NCBI GenBank assembly: GCA_011109175.1
Contig: RDEW01000005.1
Span: 1,490,324-1,554,323 of the forward strand
Direction: 5' to 3'
Length of the DNA stretch: 64,000 nucleotides
DNA from: Dicyema japonicum
Lineage: Eukaryota; Dicyemida; Rhombozoa; Dicyemidae
The notes under the pieces were generated by a model. It had not been told where the DNA came from, did not search any database, and worked only from the letters and a program-made list of their open reading frames with translations. Positions 21,131-32,027 of the stretch are shown here, in pieces; position 1 is the stretch's first letter, and every line of letters begins with the position of its first letter. The position numbers and the translations under genes were made by a program.

Positions 21131-21948
21131 CTAAATAAAGAAAAAAATACTTTCCACGCTTAATTTAACACGTTTTTGTTGAATAGGCCCGACCATATAG
21201 TAAATCAATGTGTAATTGCACACAATCATGGTAAACAGAAAAAACAAAGTAATCCTTGTGACCCAACTGGGAAGAGACTTAATCACAAAACAATTGTAAT
21301 GACGACTCCACGTTGACATAAACGCTTGTACCTACTACATCAGTAAAACGAGTGACGTTATAATGGATATCCATACAACCACTGAATCTCATTTTTACCA
21401 ATTCAGTGTAATAATTCTTACAGGCTGAAAATTTACTGCTGTTAATCGGGGACAAATCACCAGAAATTTATTTCTGCAACCTCAAAATAGCACAATACTG
21501 CAATTGGGGTTCCGTTCAAACAATTGGAGAGTTTTGTGGAAATATCAACGAATCTTTGGTAGTCCGAGGACTGCATTCCCTTCTTGTTATAACAGGCTGA
21601 GTATATTTGATGGTCTTACCTTCACAGAACCCGTTTTTCCAGATACTGAAGATAGTACTGCTGTCGGTATCAATGAAGTTGATGTATATCCCCCTGTAGT
21701 ATATGTTATCCATGCAGTTCTCCACTTCCTTAAATGACTATAATTATATACGATTCTGCTTTGAAGATATTTTATATGGTTGTAGTAATCCCAACATTGA
21801 ATACACACGTTGAAAGGGTTAGAATTATAGCCCGAACAGTTGATCAAATACCGTACTGTGTACTGTACTCCTTCACAATTTTAGAACAGGATATTTTCCA
21901 TTTACCAGTTTCCCCACAAACGAGTGAATACAGAATTATTTCCAACAT
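21131..21948 (-). CDS. OSTM1-like lysosomal membrane protein
   Basis: Osteopetrosis-associated transmembrane protein 1 family, the beta subunit of the lysosomal chloride/proton exchanger CLC-7 in other animals. From a putative ATG at 21948: a hydrophobic start (MLEIILYSLVCGETG), a Cys-rich lumenal domain with DSSTIFSIWKNGFCE, MQSSDYQRFVDISTKLSNCL, FSACKNYYTELVKMRFSGCM and MSTWSRHYNCFV, one transmembrane segment (ITLFFLFTMIVCNYTLIYYM) and a short tail ending ESIFFFI at 21131. Cys spacing and the final TWSR.YNC-then-membrane arrangement match OSTM1. Introns of about 22 nt; one at about 21338-21359 fits exactly. N-terminal exon joins are less certain. Confidence 0.75.
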
Positions 21949-23139
21949 GACTATTTTGAATTTAAAGTTTACTATTTAAATATTAACTTTTTGTTTATAT
22001 AACGAAATAAAAAAAATAAAATAATAAGACTCAAGTCTTCATTGGCACCACAAACTAAGATTTTCTGACTCACTTATGACGCCCAATGAAGTCTTTATCA
22101 AGTGACTGCTAAATTGAAATGTGCTCACAATTGTAAAAAGGAAAGAACCATAGCGCGGATTTCCAGCGCTTCTACAAAAATCGGGGGACCTATTGCGCGA
22201 CACGCTTGTCAATCGATAATAAAGAAAGTTTATTTTATAAGAAAATTGTCATCATTAGTAAAATGAAAATAATAAGACTGCGTGTTCATCCGTACTATAT
22301 TTTCTGAATTGAGTTATCGTAGTTTCTAATGGAGCCACAAAGTGACGTAAAAATTTTTGATATGAATTAAAATGGGGATTAGTGGAATTAGTTCTAGAGT
22401 TATAAAAGTTCGAAAATTCACTTTAAATGACTGTTTTGAATAAAGACCATAGATCTATGTGTATGATACCCAACGAGGCCTCCTTTATAAGGGATTATCT
22501 ATTCATCAGAGGCTGCTAACCATGGAGACCTGCTACGGATATTGGTGCAGCAGATATTGACATGCTTTGTGGACAAGACCTCGATGGATAATTTCTATCG
22601 ACCTTTTAAAAGATAACTATTCCCGAAATGCTTACCGTGTTGGACTAAAACAAAAATGTCACCACATAAACATCCAAATCAGGATCATGAAAATAAACCC
22701 ATTCCCTACTCACCTTGACTCAAACAGTCATTTCAAATGACTTCTCAACTTAGGACCGAACAACTCATGTACAACTATTGATCACATGAAACCTTTATCT
22801 ACACAAACCCTCAAAATTCCTATTTAAGTAATTGCAACTACCACCAAAATATTTACTAGAGAGCAGCTCCACCAGTACACACATTAAAGGTATTATGCTA
22901 CCACTGCGTTCTCACCCTCGCATTTCTTTAGCAAAACATTAGAAAGAACCTTGTACTGTCACAACAGCCTAATACAGCACCGTCCATTCTCAAGGCCAAT
23001 GAATTCGACTGGTGAGTCATTACATATTTCTTGGAGACATCCAACTACTAAGGCCACCTTCAAAAACATCTATCTGTGGAAGCTTCCTTTAAGGGAACTG
23101 CGGAGTATAAAATTAGAGCACGACATTATAAACAAAATA
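21949..23139. other. intergenic, no gene seen
   Basis: Only short unsupported open frames. The tail-to-head gap between YEATS4 and OSTM1 is mostly unique AT-rich DNA. No repeat family of this window was recognised in it. Confidence 0.4.
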
Positions 23140-23833
23140 TTAATTAGCAATCTCCAATCTAAGACTTTCAATAGTTTCCTTGGTTGACTTAATCCTCTCA
23201 GTCAATTCCTTCATTTCACTCAGTACTTTCTTGTTGGCCTCCTTTATAACTTCAATGTCACTCACCTTCTTCTCCTCGTCTACAATCAGAAAATCAATTA
23301 CAATCATATTTATGAGAGTATGGTACAACTCTTAGTTTAGGGCAATTCACTAAGAGTTTGTGTAGACCCACAGTTGGGTCCAAGAAGACAATCTCATCGT
23401 AGCACTCAGACACAACAGGGGTCATAGAAGGGACCTCGTCAGATTGTTGAAATAGACGGAGTCCGTGAATCACCGTCACAGATTTCTCTACATTGTCTTT
23501 GAAAAATATCTTTATTATAATGTCGAATTCACCCCATCCAGACTCCCGCACTTCGTAGGGGGGTTTCGTACAAACTTTTTGATAAATAATATTTACTTCG
23601 AGTTGAGTTTACATAACTTTCATGCAATTTGAACTGAACTTTCGTAATGTAGTGAGACATATCCTTTGCGTTATCATAATTCTTACCTCGTGAGTGTAGG
23701 ATCGTAAATAAACACACCAATCGTGAGTATGATTGTCCGATTCTCTCTTAAAACCAAAATACTGAGATATGTTGCCGTAAACTATTGGTTTTATTATTGC
23801 AGTATCTTTCACACGTTGAACGGAATCACTCAT
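23140..23833 (-). CDS. YEATS4/GAS41 (Yaf9)
   Basis: YEATS-domain acyl-lysine reader shared by the TIP60/NuA4 acetyltransferase and SRCAP/SWR1 H2A.Z-exchange complexes. ATG at 23833. Exon 1 holds [17 protein letters not shown] and [10 protein letters not shown]. After a 23-nt intron comes [17 protein letters not shown]; after a 22-nt intron [20 protein letters not shown] and the YEATS end ([12 protein letters not shown]). After another 22-nt intron the C-terminal coiled coil begins ([20 protein letters not shown]), ending [15 protein letters not shown] and GWGEF form the conserved acyl-lysine pocket. Length (about 207 residues) and order match the family and the frame is intact. Confidence 0.95.
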
Positions 23834-23914
23834 TTTGAATTTATTTATTTTATAATAAATAATAAGATTAAATTTTATTTTTTCATGATTTTTTATGAAA
23901 ATTTTTATAAAATC

Positions 23915-24249
23915 AATCTGAAGGTCGTGGGTTCGAATCTGACAAATTGACTTTTCAGCGAAGGTTAATTCTCGTCAGCCAAAATTCACCAGCGAGGAAA
24001 AAGTCCTTATAGCACGGATCCTCCTACTTTCTCCCTGGTCAACTCCCTGGTGAGATTACCATCATGAAAACTCCTCGTTCGAAGAACAAAGTGATGTCCA
24101 CGACGGTAGGATGTGTGATGAAAATGGAAGAGAGTGAACCTACTTCTCCACTTCTCTTCTGAAATGGAAACCTGTAATGGACTATTGGAGGATGGTTTTG
24201 GTCGTCACAAGCATACGTTCTCCCTTTGGTTCACTCCATGGATTAATCA
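23915..24249 (+). repeat. possible third tRNA-derived SINE, split by hAT
   Basis: GTCGTGGGTTCGAATCTGA at about 23923 looks like a pol III B box; no A box is visible upstream. The sequence runs to the hAT insertion site and resumes at 26109, ending near 26160 in AATAAATAAAAAAAA. If real, it is a longer SINE interrupted by the hAT element. Weak. Confidence 0.3.
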
Positions 24250-24257
24250 GTCATGAC
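24250..24257. repeat. hAT target-site duplication, left
   Basis: GTCATGAC, repeated exactly at 26101-26108. Confidence 0.85.
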
Positions 24258-24408
24258 TAGGCAAGTTGTTCTAGCAGTTAAAAAAATTTTTTAGCGCTAA
24301 AAAATCACAAAATCTAGCATTTATAATTAAAAAAATTAGCACTTAAAATGATCAAATCTAGCATTTAAAATTGTAAAATTTATAACTTAAAATAATAAAA
24401 TATAACAT

Positions 24409-25708
24409 TTAAATTTTATTTATTGTAATATAATAAAAGGTAATGCTTGATATTGTCTGGATGGAAGTTCCTATCTTTTTTAAAATATTTTTCAGCATTT
24501 TAATAGCTCTTTCAACAGATGCAGAGGATGCCTGACAGCGTGTAAGAGAAAAATAATCTTGTTGGCTAATTTTTGGTTCAGTCATTTCAATAATAGGTTT
24601 AAATCCATTTGCCTCCATTCTTTTATTTATATAATTTTTGACATTTGCCTTGTCATTGTCAAAATGTAGTCCTTGTATATCATAATATGCCCGATTGATT
24701 GAGTAGTCACAACACTCCGAAAGTTTAAGAAGATCTACTATTTGCGAATAATTTAATATGATTTCCGTTAATTGAAACTTAATATCCGGATTGTTGACAT
24801 GATGTTTAGCATTTGATACTAAAACTCCATCTGACTGAAATGCGTTAACAATTTCAAAAATTATTTCAAAATTCATGAAATAATATTTCACTGCTTGAAA
24901 CCAACTTCCCCATCTGCATAAATTAAGCAAAAAATACCTAGTAACTACCACATCAGGTGGGTATCCAACATCCTTGAACAAATTACGACGTTTTCGGTTT
25001 TTTACTGTGGCAGCTTTAATGCTTGCAATTAAGCCATCTATTTCCGGATATGCACACTTTATACGTAAAATCGTATTGTGTAACAAATGAGAAACACAAG
25101 TCACATGATGCATGTTGTTATACATGACCATTAAAGTTTTACCACCTATTTATTTAAATAATTTTATATCACCAGAAATCATATAAGGAGCGGCATCTGA
25201 AATTAGTAGATAAAAATTGTCACGAATAATCTTCATTTCTCTAATGACGTCATCTATTAATTGGCAGATGATAGCAGCAGTGGCATGATTTTCCAGTGTT
25301 TTGCATTCAACCAAATAGGATTTTGTTGGAAAGCGAATGCTCCCAATTAGAATCACTACAAAACTTTTCCTTCGGATATCTGTTTCATCAATTATTATAA
25401 AAATCTTTTCGTTTCTAAAAGTTAAAAATAAATTTTAATACGTTAATAATTTTGTCAACTCATTTATCTTTTTTTCTGCAAGAAACTTGACCGTAGTTCT
25501 GCATGAAAATTCGACGGAATGTTAATTTTAAATGTTTTAAACGTTTTTTTGATCGAATCGTTGTTTAATTTGTACAGCGGGATTTTTGCTTGTACAAAAG
25601 CTTCCGTGATCGTTTCATTAACCGAATCTACTTGGATTAATTCAGTTAATGTTGTTTGAACTGAATTATATGAATGACCTACAATTGTATTAACAAATTT
25701 ATACGCCT
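24409..25708 (-). pseudogene. hAT transposase (CGGBP1-like lineage), N-terminally truncated
   Basis: In order: AFVQAKIPLYKLNNDSIKK; IFIIIDETDIRRKSFVV, with the DET motif of the first catalytic Asp; LLISDAAPYM; GGKTLMVMYNNMHHVTCVSH; then the C-terminal dimerisation segment CQASSASVERAIKMLKNIL. Stop at 24409. Two 27-nt introns are implied: one at about 25140-25166 that removes an in-frame TAA and restores family alignment, and one at about 25410-25436. A run of seven A near 25.47 kb needs one more base to keep frame. The N-terminus is replaced by an RLE tail inserted in the opposite orientation. Confidence 0.8.
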
Positions 25709-25885
25709 TGGTCCAATGACGGCTGAGTTCTTGCGAGAACTTGGAGGATTGCTTGCCAGAAAAAAAGGGATCAACGAGAAGGGTTATGGCTAAGACAAAA
25801 AATTGGAATAGCCATACTCCGAGGGAACTCGTTCGCAATCCACGCAGCAGGCTTCCTGAACTGACATTTGTTAATTGTTAAAAAA
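25709..25885 (+). pseudogene. RLE-type element, 3' tail nested in hAT
   Basis: Begins TTGGTCCAATGACGGC and ends in a T/A-rich tail. Near-identical to the reverse complement of 60045-60210. Its frame REGLWLRQKIGIAILRGNSF is open to the stop, while the 60 kb copy has a frameshift here. It is younger than the hAT insertion. Confidence 0.85.
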
Positions 25886-26100
25886 ATTATTTTATTATCA
25901 TTTTATGGGTGATATTAAAATGACTTTTTAAATGCAATTAAATTAGCATTTAAAAAAAATTAGCATTTAAAATTAAAAAAAGCACTTATAGCATTTATAA
26001 TGTATGTTCTTTTTTAACAAAATTAAAAAATAATTATTCCAAATTCAATTTTATATTAAAATAAATATAAAAATAGCATTTTAGCACTTAAATTGCCCTA

Positions 26101-26108
26101 GTCATGAC
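26101..26108. repeat. hAT target-site duplication, right
   Basis: GTCATGAC, pair of 24250-24257; the 8-mer is itself palindromic. Confidence 0.85.
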
Positions 26109-26160
26109 TGTTTGTGCTGGGGCTACCAAAGATTGTAAATCTCTAGTTAATAAATAAAAA

Positions 26161-26544
26161 AAATACTTCTGGAAGGCTCGCTTCTTCTATTTTTTCCCGG
26201 GCAAAGGAATGAGAGTTAGCTCAGAAGTTCTCTTCCAAAATCAATTTTCTGTGGATGCATAAAAGGAGACGCTTCTCGACACCAGTGGATGCAATGGAGG
26301 ATCAAAGGCATAAGATGGCTTGTTGATCATCTCAACTGTTTGAATATACTTTGTCTATCTTTTTCAGTGACCCTTGGAATAAGATATATCTTCCGGAAGA
26401 CGGAAGAATTTGTGTTAGATTATTCTTGGAGAGTCCTTAAGTTAGTAGACGCTGATTATTAGTTGGTTTTGACACCTTCTTGGTAATCTTGTGGTTTCTT
26501 AAATAAATGATGTTTTTAAACTCAGCACGTGAAAAAAACTCTCA
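26161..26544. other. no recognisable gene
   Basis: No convincing open frame; no repeat recognised. Confidence 0.35.
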
Positions 26545-27178
26545 TAACTAAGACAACCAGAAAATTGCAATTTTAAAAAGTAAAAATTGCAAATATAATT
26601 TTTTAATTGTAAAAGTTGCATTATGGAAAAATAAAAAAATCATTTAATGTAATACATAATTAAATATTACTGAACATTTTCAGGCTTAAAGTTTCGATTT
26701 TTAGTAACAATTTTAGTCAAAAAGGATATCGCCTTTTCAACTGAAGCTGAACTTCCGCAACAATTTCGAAGGTATTAATAAATTTTTGGCGAATTATTTT
26801 TATTTAGGAAATCAAGAATGCTTAGTATCCAGATTTCTGATGTTTTTAATATAATTTTTTTTATATTGCACCGATCTGATGAAATTTCTATGTTGTTCAG
26901 ATCTGTTAAGATTTTTTCAATTGAATAATCGAGTAGGTATTTGAAATCATTTCAATTAAAACCAAATAGTTTGAGCTGATTTCGGTTAAACTTGAAAACA
27001 ATATGGGAATATTAATTGATTTTTGGCCTAAAATAATTAAGAATCAAAACATTTTTGATTAAAACTCCATGTACTTCAAATTCAGAGACAATTTTAATAA
27101 TTTCTGGAAGATTCTGGGAGTAATATTTGGCTGCTATTAGCCAGCTTCCCCATATTGTGAGAACAACTTAGGGCAGAT

Positions 27179-27554
27179 TTTCTATTTGCGAGAACATTTC
27201 ACACCGTCTTTTGATCATCACCGTGGCAGCCGTTAAAGAAGAAATCAGGCTATGAAAATCTATGAAGTAGGATTTTATTCTTGGTGTAATAGACGTGAAA
27301 CAAAATTGACGTGGAAAAGATTTGGACATAAAAGATTTTTTATTGAGGTCCCAGCTAAAATTAGATTTATTCCTACCACTTGTCATATATCTTGCGGCAT
27401 CTGTACGAATAAGAGGAACTTTTCACGTTCAATTGACAATTTTTTATTATTTCATCAACTTCAATACAAATTGTTGAATTGGTAGGCGGAGAATGTAGAT
27501 TCTTACACAATATGAGAAAATTATAGCACGTTTTTTAAACTTTTGATTTTTAAT
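27179..27554 (+). repeat. internal direct duplication, copy 1
   Basis: About 370 bp, nearly identical to 27780-28143 with several small indels and substitutions. It carries hAT transposase sequence on the minus strand. Confidence 0.85.
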
Positions 27555-27779
27555 TAATTTTAATTTCAACAATTTGTGTTGAAGTTGATAAAATAATGAG
27601 AAAAAAATTTTTCATTAAACTCCTATGCCTGTGCGTCATGGGGAATCAATCTGTCCTGGACGAACAAACAAAGAATCCTCATTACTTGAAGACCTTATCC
27701 GACAAAATGGAAAGGGATTTGCTACCCTGTGCAGGTAGTGCAACTCTCAGCAATACACAGTCACGACGTGTCGGATTTT

Positions 27780-28143
27780 CTATTTGTGAGAACATTTGAT
27801 CATCACCGTGGCAGCCGTTAAAGAATAAATCAGGCTATGAAAATCTGTGAAGTAGGATTTATTCTTGGTGTAATAGATGTGAAACAAAATTGACGTGGAA
27901 AAGATTTGGACATAAAAAATTTTTCATTGAGGTCCCAGCTAAAATTAGATTTATTCCTACCACTTGTCATATATCTTGCGGCATCTGTACGAATAAGAAC
28001 TTTTCACGTTCAATTGACAATTTTTTTATTATTTCATCAACTTCACAAATTGTTGAATTGGTAGGCGGAGAATGTAAATTCTTACACAATATGAGAAGCA
28101 ATTATACCACTTTTTTAAACTTTTTTATTCTTAATTAATTTTA
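27780..28143 (+). repeat. internal direct duplication, copy 2
   Basis: Pair of 27179-27554. The 225-bp spacer holds an open plus frame (27596-27799) of unknown origin, which overlaps the start of this copy. Confidence 0.85.
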
Positions 28144-28244
28144 AATTATTTAAAAAACATTTTTTTATTTGAAAAATAATTGCAAAAAGTTTCAACCATT
28201 GATTAAAATTGCAAAATTTGCAACTTTAAATCCAAAGTTTTATT

Positions 28245-28385
28245 GAAGAAAGAAAATAGAGTAACGGTTATATAGAAGCTGCCCTGACTGCGTGGCTATT
28301 TCCTCTCAGGATATCGAGCGAGAATCGCTCATATAACCAGCAGCGCTCACAAGTATCTCCTTTTCGTGTAGCGATCGACTTAAAT
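28245..28385 (-). pseudogene. RLE-type element, 3' tail
   Basis: The minus frame reads CERCWLYERFSLDILRGN, then SHAVRAASI and a stop: the family's C-terminus in its best-preserved short copy. It abuts the end of the second hAT element. Confidence 0.75.
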
Positions 28386-29786
28386 TGAAAAAAATATAAC
28401 TAAAATTAATTATTATTCAATACTTTATTATTTATCTAACTTTTATTAAATTATATTTAATTGCAATTTATTGCAATTGGTTGCTCATAACTGTAAAATA
28501 ATAAAATATTTTCATTTTGTATGACAAAAATCTGTATACCTATTTTTTGGTTGAGCTGGTGACGTGGCTCTTGAACACTATATCTGGAAAACAAAAAAAT
28601 TCAAGAACTAGACTTCTTCTTTTTGACGTTCTGTTATGAACGTGCGTTTGGAAGACTACTTTGTTCTGGACGCTCCGTGTTTCCGTGGTCGACCAAAGTC
28701 AACCCTAAAGACCCTCCTAAAATCAGAAAATGTTTCAGGGACGAGGAGGACCTTGACAGGCTATGACACAGGCAAATAGTCGCCAAAATAAAAGAAACTA
28801 AATATTAATTTGATTTCCGTGTTCCAAATGCTTTGACATGCGTAAGCGCCAATAATAATAAATATTTTTACTCGTTCTAGTGGAAACGTAACAATAATTT
28901 TCATTGTCAGTCCACAGGAACTAATTTTTTATATCACTTATTTCTCAGATTATCTAATTCCCAGAAAATCAATGTATTCTGCGGGAAAATGGACTAATCA
29001 CCTTCTGGTTAACTTTCTCAGTTTATCATTACCGAGCGGAACACCGACATATGTGTTAAAATCAATAACAAAAAAGTTAAAAACCGACATGTGTCAACAG
29101 AAATTCTTTAGCAAAAACCACCGAGATCTTGATTAGTTTGGTTGTAGTAAATTCACGGTCGGTCAAAAATTATGTAAAGAAGCTAAAGTAATACGGAAGT
29201 CGTCCAACATGAGGTCACTGAAACCACTAATTGCTCAGGTACCACGGATTGAAATGAGAATACATATCCTGTCAGACGGAAAGCGTTCGGGTTTGTTCTA
29301 AAGAAGAGATCTAAGGTCTTGTTCTCTATCCTTTCATCAAGATAGTGTATAGTGACGAGAATGATTTTTCTGGCCTTGCCCGTATCAGCCGAATGAGATT
29401 CTTAACGTGGTTCTGACGTAAGTCATCTACTCCTCCACTGCAGAGACAAAATGTTCTAACGACTGGATGTACCTCTTTTTTCACTTGATCAAAAAGGCTC
29501 AACTAGAGACTTTATCATCTTTTGTAACAAACTGAGCCATGTGAACTCAGTTCTTTCATGGCATGATATAATATACCCTGGGTATCAATGACCTATAATG
29601 TGTAGAAACAAAACAACCCTCCACCGCAATAGTTATAGTCAGTGTGACCAAAATTCTGAACCCCGAAACTGGCACGATTGATTACCGAAATCATGCCGTG
29701 TTTAGAAAACGAGACTTTCCCACATTAGAATACCCACATACAAAGTCTATGCTTTTATTATTACCCCGGGACCACTGGGTTAAAGA
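28386..29786. other. no recognisable gene
   Basis: A plus frame near 28.64-28.79 kb (RLEDYFVLDAPCFRGRPK, then a stop) vaguely resembles LINE C-termini but is too short to assign. The rest is AT-rich with nothing recognised. Confidence 0.35.
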
Positions 29787-29860
29787 GGAAAGAATGTCCC
29801 ATCTAGCTAAGTGATCCCAGAACGACAAGGGGAAGGTCGAAACCGGATAAAACGATCATA
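29787..29860 (+). repeat. direct repeat, copy 1
   Basis: GTCCCATCTAGCTAAGTGATC, with CGACAAGGGGAAGGTCGAAAC downstream; the same order recurs at 30213-30290. A minus-strand open frame (29803-29997) ends in it. Confidence 0.6.
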
Positions 29861-30212
29861 ATAGGCTGGGAGTCTTTTCGTATTAAAGTACATGTGGTTG
29901 GATCAATAGTTGGGAGACGACTCAAATACACTCGAACTTGTTGAAGATACTCCAAGGTTGATTTTTTCTTATAACTGGGGAAACCATTCTGATACATAAA
30001 ATATGGAGATAGCTTTTCAAAAACTGTTTTTTAGTTGTTTACACCGAAAAAGTGGATCACCCTATTTAATGAGACGACTGTAGGGAGTCGTGTGCCAAAC
30101 TAGAAACACTTACAGACGGAAGTGTTCTTAAGTGTCTCTTATTCCTCTAGAGGCCCTTTTGTGACTGGACTCCAGAATGCGGGTAAGCGGTCCTTTAAAT
30201 TCCGTCAGCCAC

Positions 30213-30290
30213 TCTGTCCCATCTAACTAAGTGATCATAGACCGACAAAGGGGAGGTCGAAACAGGATGAAACGGGCATCTCGAACCGTA
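30213..30290 (+). repeat. direct repeat, copy 2
   Basis: GTCCCATCTAACTAAGTGATC, with GACAAAGGGGAGGTCGAAAC downstream. Same orientation as copy 1, about 425 bp away. Confidence 0.6.
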
Positions 30291-30474
30291 CGATCACGCG
30301 CGGGCACAAAAGAGGAACACCGGGCCAAGATGAGATCTCTAATTGAACGCATCATGATCACGTGTTAATTAGTTTTGTTTTACTGTGTATTGGGATGTTA
30401 AATAAATAATAATCGAAAAAAGGCTTGATCAACGTAATCATAGACACACTGCATGAGATTTTTCAAATGGAAAT

Positions 30475-30880
30475 TAGTGCGACGGTTGAATACGCCTGTT
30501 CTGCCTGAAAATTCGCTATTTCTTCTACGATGGTGGAGCGTATGAACTCTCTCAGACGGAAGATCATGAAGGCATATGCAATCAGACTCCACATCTATCC
30601 AGTCTCCTTTCAGAAAAGGCGACGGTGAGAAATGTCTAGGGCTTCCTGCGTATGTGTAAGGAGCTACGAAACCCATTCAGAGAGAGGGCGGTTCATGCGG
30701 AGGAATTCAGATAGGCATTAAAAAAGTGCACTCCGATAGAATTCAAGAAGACGCTTCAAGAACGCTGTTGGTTCACTGGAGGAGCATTTGAAGAGAATTC
30801 GAGAGATGTTGGAGGCTGGGATCACTTAATTTAGGGGGTTGATACTTTCTTGGTGTTTTAGGGTTTTAAAATAAAATAAG
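30475..30880 (+). pseudogene. LINE (2A family), 5'-truncated 3' end
   Basis: VEYACSA, then VERMNSLRRKIMKAYAIR, then RIREMLEAGIT and a stop, parallel to 7075-7433. Ends in an A/T-rich tail. No RT core. Confidence 0.75.
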
Positions 30881-31194
30881 CGATAACTTGTATTGAATCA
30901 TGGATATTTCTGCCCACTCTCAACTGCTTCCAAGTAACCATATAACTTGGGGTTGAAATTCTCTACTATTATACTTGTTCATTATCACTCCATCAGAACT
31001 CATCACATAGTCATACTAACTATAATCAAATGATGGTATTCACATATGGAAGTTCCCCTAATAAACAAAACTAGATCCGACGGTCCTCTAGTCTTAAGAA
31101 GAGAATATATCCGGAATAAACCGTTAGACAAACCCTAAAAGAACCACGTAAACACCGTTACCATAACCGGCGAGCTTGTTTAATAGACCATCTG

Positions 31195-31330
31195 TTATCC
31201 CTATAGCTACCATTGAAGGAACCCTTCCAATAGAGAAGAGATAGATTTTTCTCGGATGCCGGCCAGGCATTGGGCGTCTTCTGAAACAAGTGGATCAACC
31301 GACATACTGAGGGATCGATAATTTAAAGAA
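31195..31330 (-). repeat. SINE-B fragment
   Basis: Antisense core: GATGCCGGCCAGGCATTGGG, then GGCGTCTTCTGAAACAAGTGG in plus orientation. Homologous to the cores at 37.1 and 39.17 kb. Confidence 0.65.
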
Positions 31331-31383
31331 GAAAAAGCCAATATTATTAAATTTAAAAACCAAGTAAGGAAATGTTAGATAAA

Positions 31384-32027
31384 CTAAGCAGAGGGCCACT
31401 TAAGAAGAGGACAGTCCACGTGGTCATCGAAGTCTACAACAGAGTCATCATTTTGCTGTGCCCACATCTCATCCAAAGCAGTTCGAGTTTCAGTACTAAC
31501 ATAATAACTCCCAAAACACCTAATTAGATTTTCCGCCAAAGCCAGTTCCCCGTTTTGCGTGTATTGATAAGGGACAACCTCGATTCCCGCTCCTTTGACG
31601 GTCCTCACCTAATCATCACTAAAAATGCCACCTTCAAATAAAACACGTTTTGACAAGTCACTGCAAATTTTTTAATGATTTTTAAGGATGATGGGAGAAT
31701 TCTTTCTATAATAATAGTAGTTAAATGGTACAATCGGGAGTCAGAGCTACTAATCTTCTCGTAGTATCCCACAACTTTGAGATTGTTTTCATTGCAGAAT
31801 GATTCGATCTAAATGAGATAAAATTTTCTAACTTTTCTGAGACACATTTCTATAGTTGGAGTTAAAGTCAGATGAAGATGGAGCATTGGCACGATATGAG
31901 TGACTCGGAGATCATTCTCGTTGGACAGCAAAATCCCATTTAAGTCAAACGAAGGATATTTTGCCACATGAGATACCAAATTTCCCCAATTTAATGACTC
32001 GAGACTACAAGGAGTGACACAACACAT
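31384..32027 (-). CDS. EMC8/EMC9 subunit of the ER membrane complex
   Basis: MPN-like subunit of the EMC, the insertase for membrane proteins in the ER. The first exon (from 32027) reads SHVAKYPSFDLNGILLSNEN, then IVPMLHLHLTLTPTIEMCLR. After a 24-nt intron comes IESFCNENNLKVVGYYEK; the last exon has TETRTALDEM and DFDDHVDCPLLKWPSA, stop at 31384. KYP..NGILL, PLFH-like PMLH, VGYY and the closing VDFD.H match EMC8/9. The join near 31.61 kb could not be resolved without either an unusual intron or a frame break. Confidence 0.8.

Larger units (their letters stand above)
24258..26100 (-). mobile_element. hAT element, 1.84 kb, with precise ends
   Basis: The ends are TAGGCAAG on the left and, inverted, TAGGGCAA on the right, flanked by a perfect 8-bp duplication. 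Both subterminal zones carry repeats of the type TAGCATTTAAAAT (at least three on each side), typical of hAT transposase binding regions. It encodes a minus-strand transposase and contains a retroelement tail at about 25709-25885. Confidence 0.85.
26545..28235 (-). pseudogene. second hAT element, transposase remnant
   Basis: The minus strand contains the hAT dimerisation motif (CGSSASVEKAISFLTKIV at about 26690-26760) and, higher up, FVSHLLHQE and SLISSLTAATVMIKRRCEMF (near 27.2 kb), which parallel the first hAT transposase. Many stops. Subterminal AAAATTGCAAATT-like repeats stand at both ends. An internal segment is duplicated (27179-27554 and 27780-28143). Exact termini and target duplication were not found. 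Confidence 0.6.

Noticed and set aside
25720-25838. N-terminus of the hAT transposase reading through a plausible minus frame
   Set aside because: This stretch is the antisense of a retroelement tail identical in order to 60.05-60.2 kb, so it is not transposase.
24250-26108. A CRISPR-like array from the repeated TAGCATTTAAAA units
   Set aside because: The units are irregular, AT-rich and sit at both ends of a hAT element; the DNA is eukaryotic.
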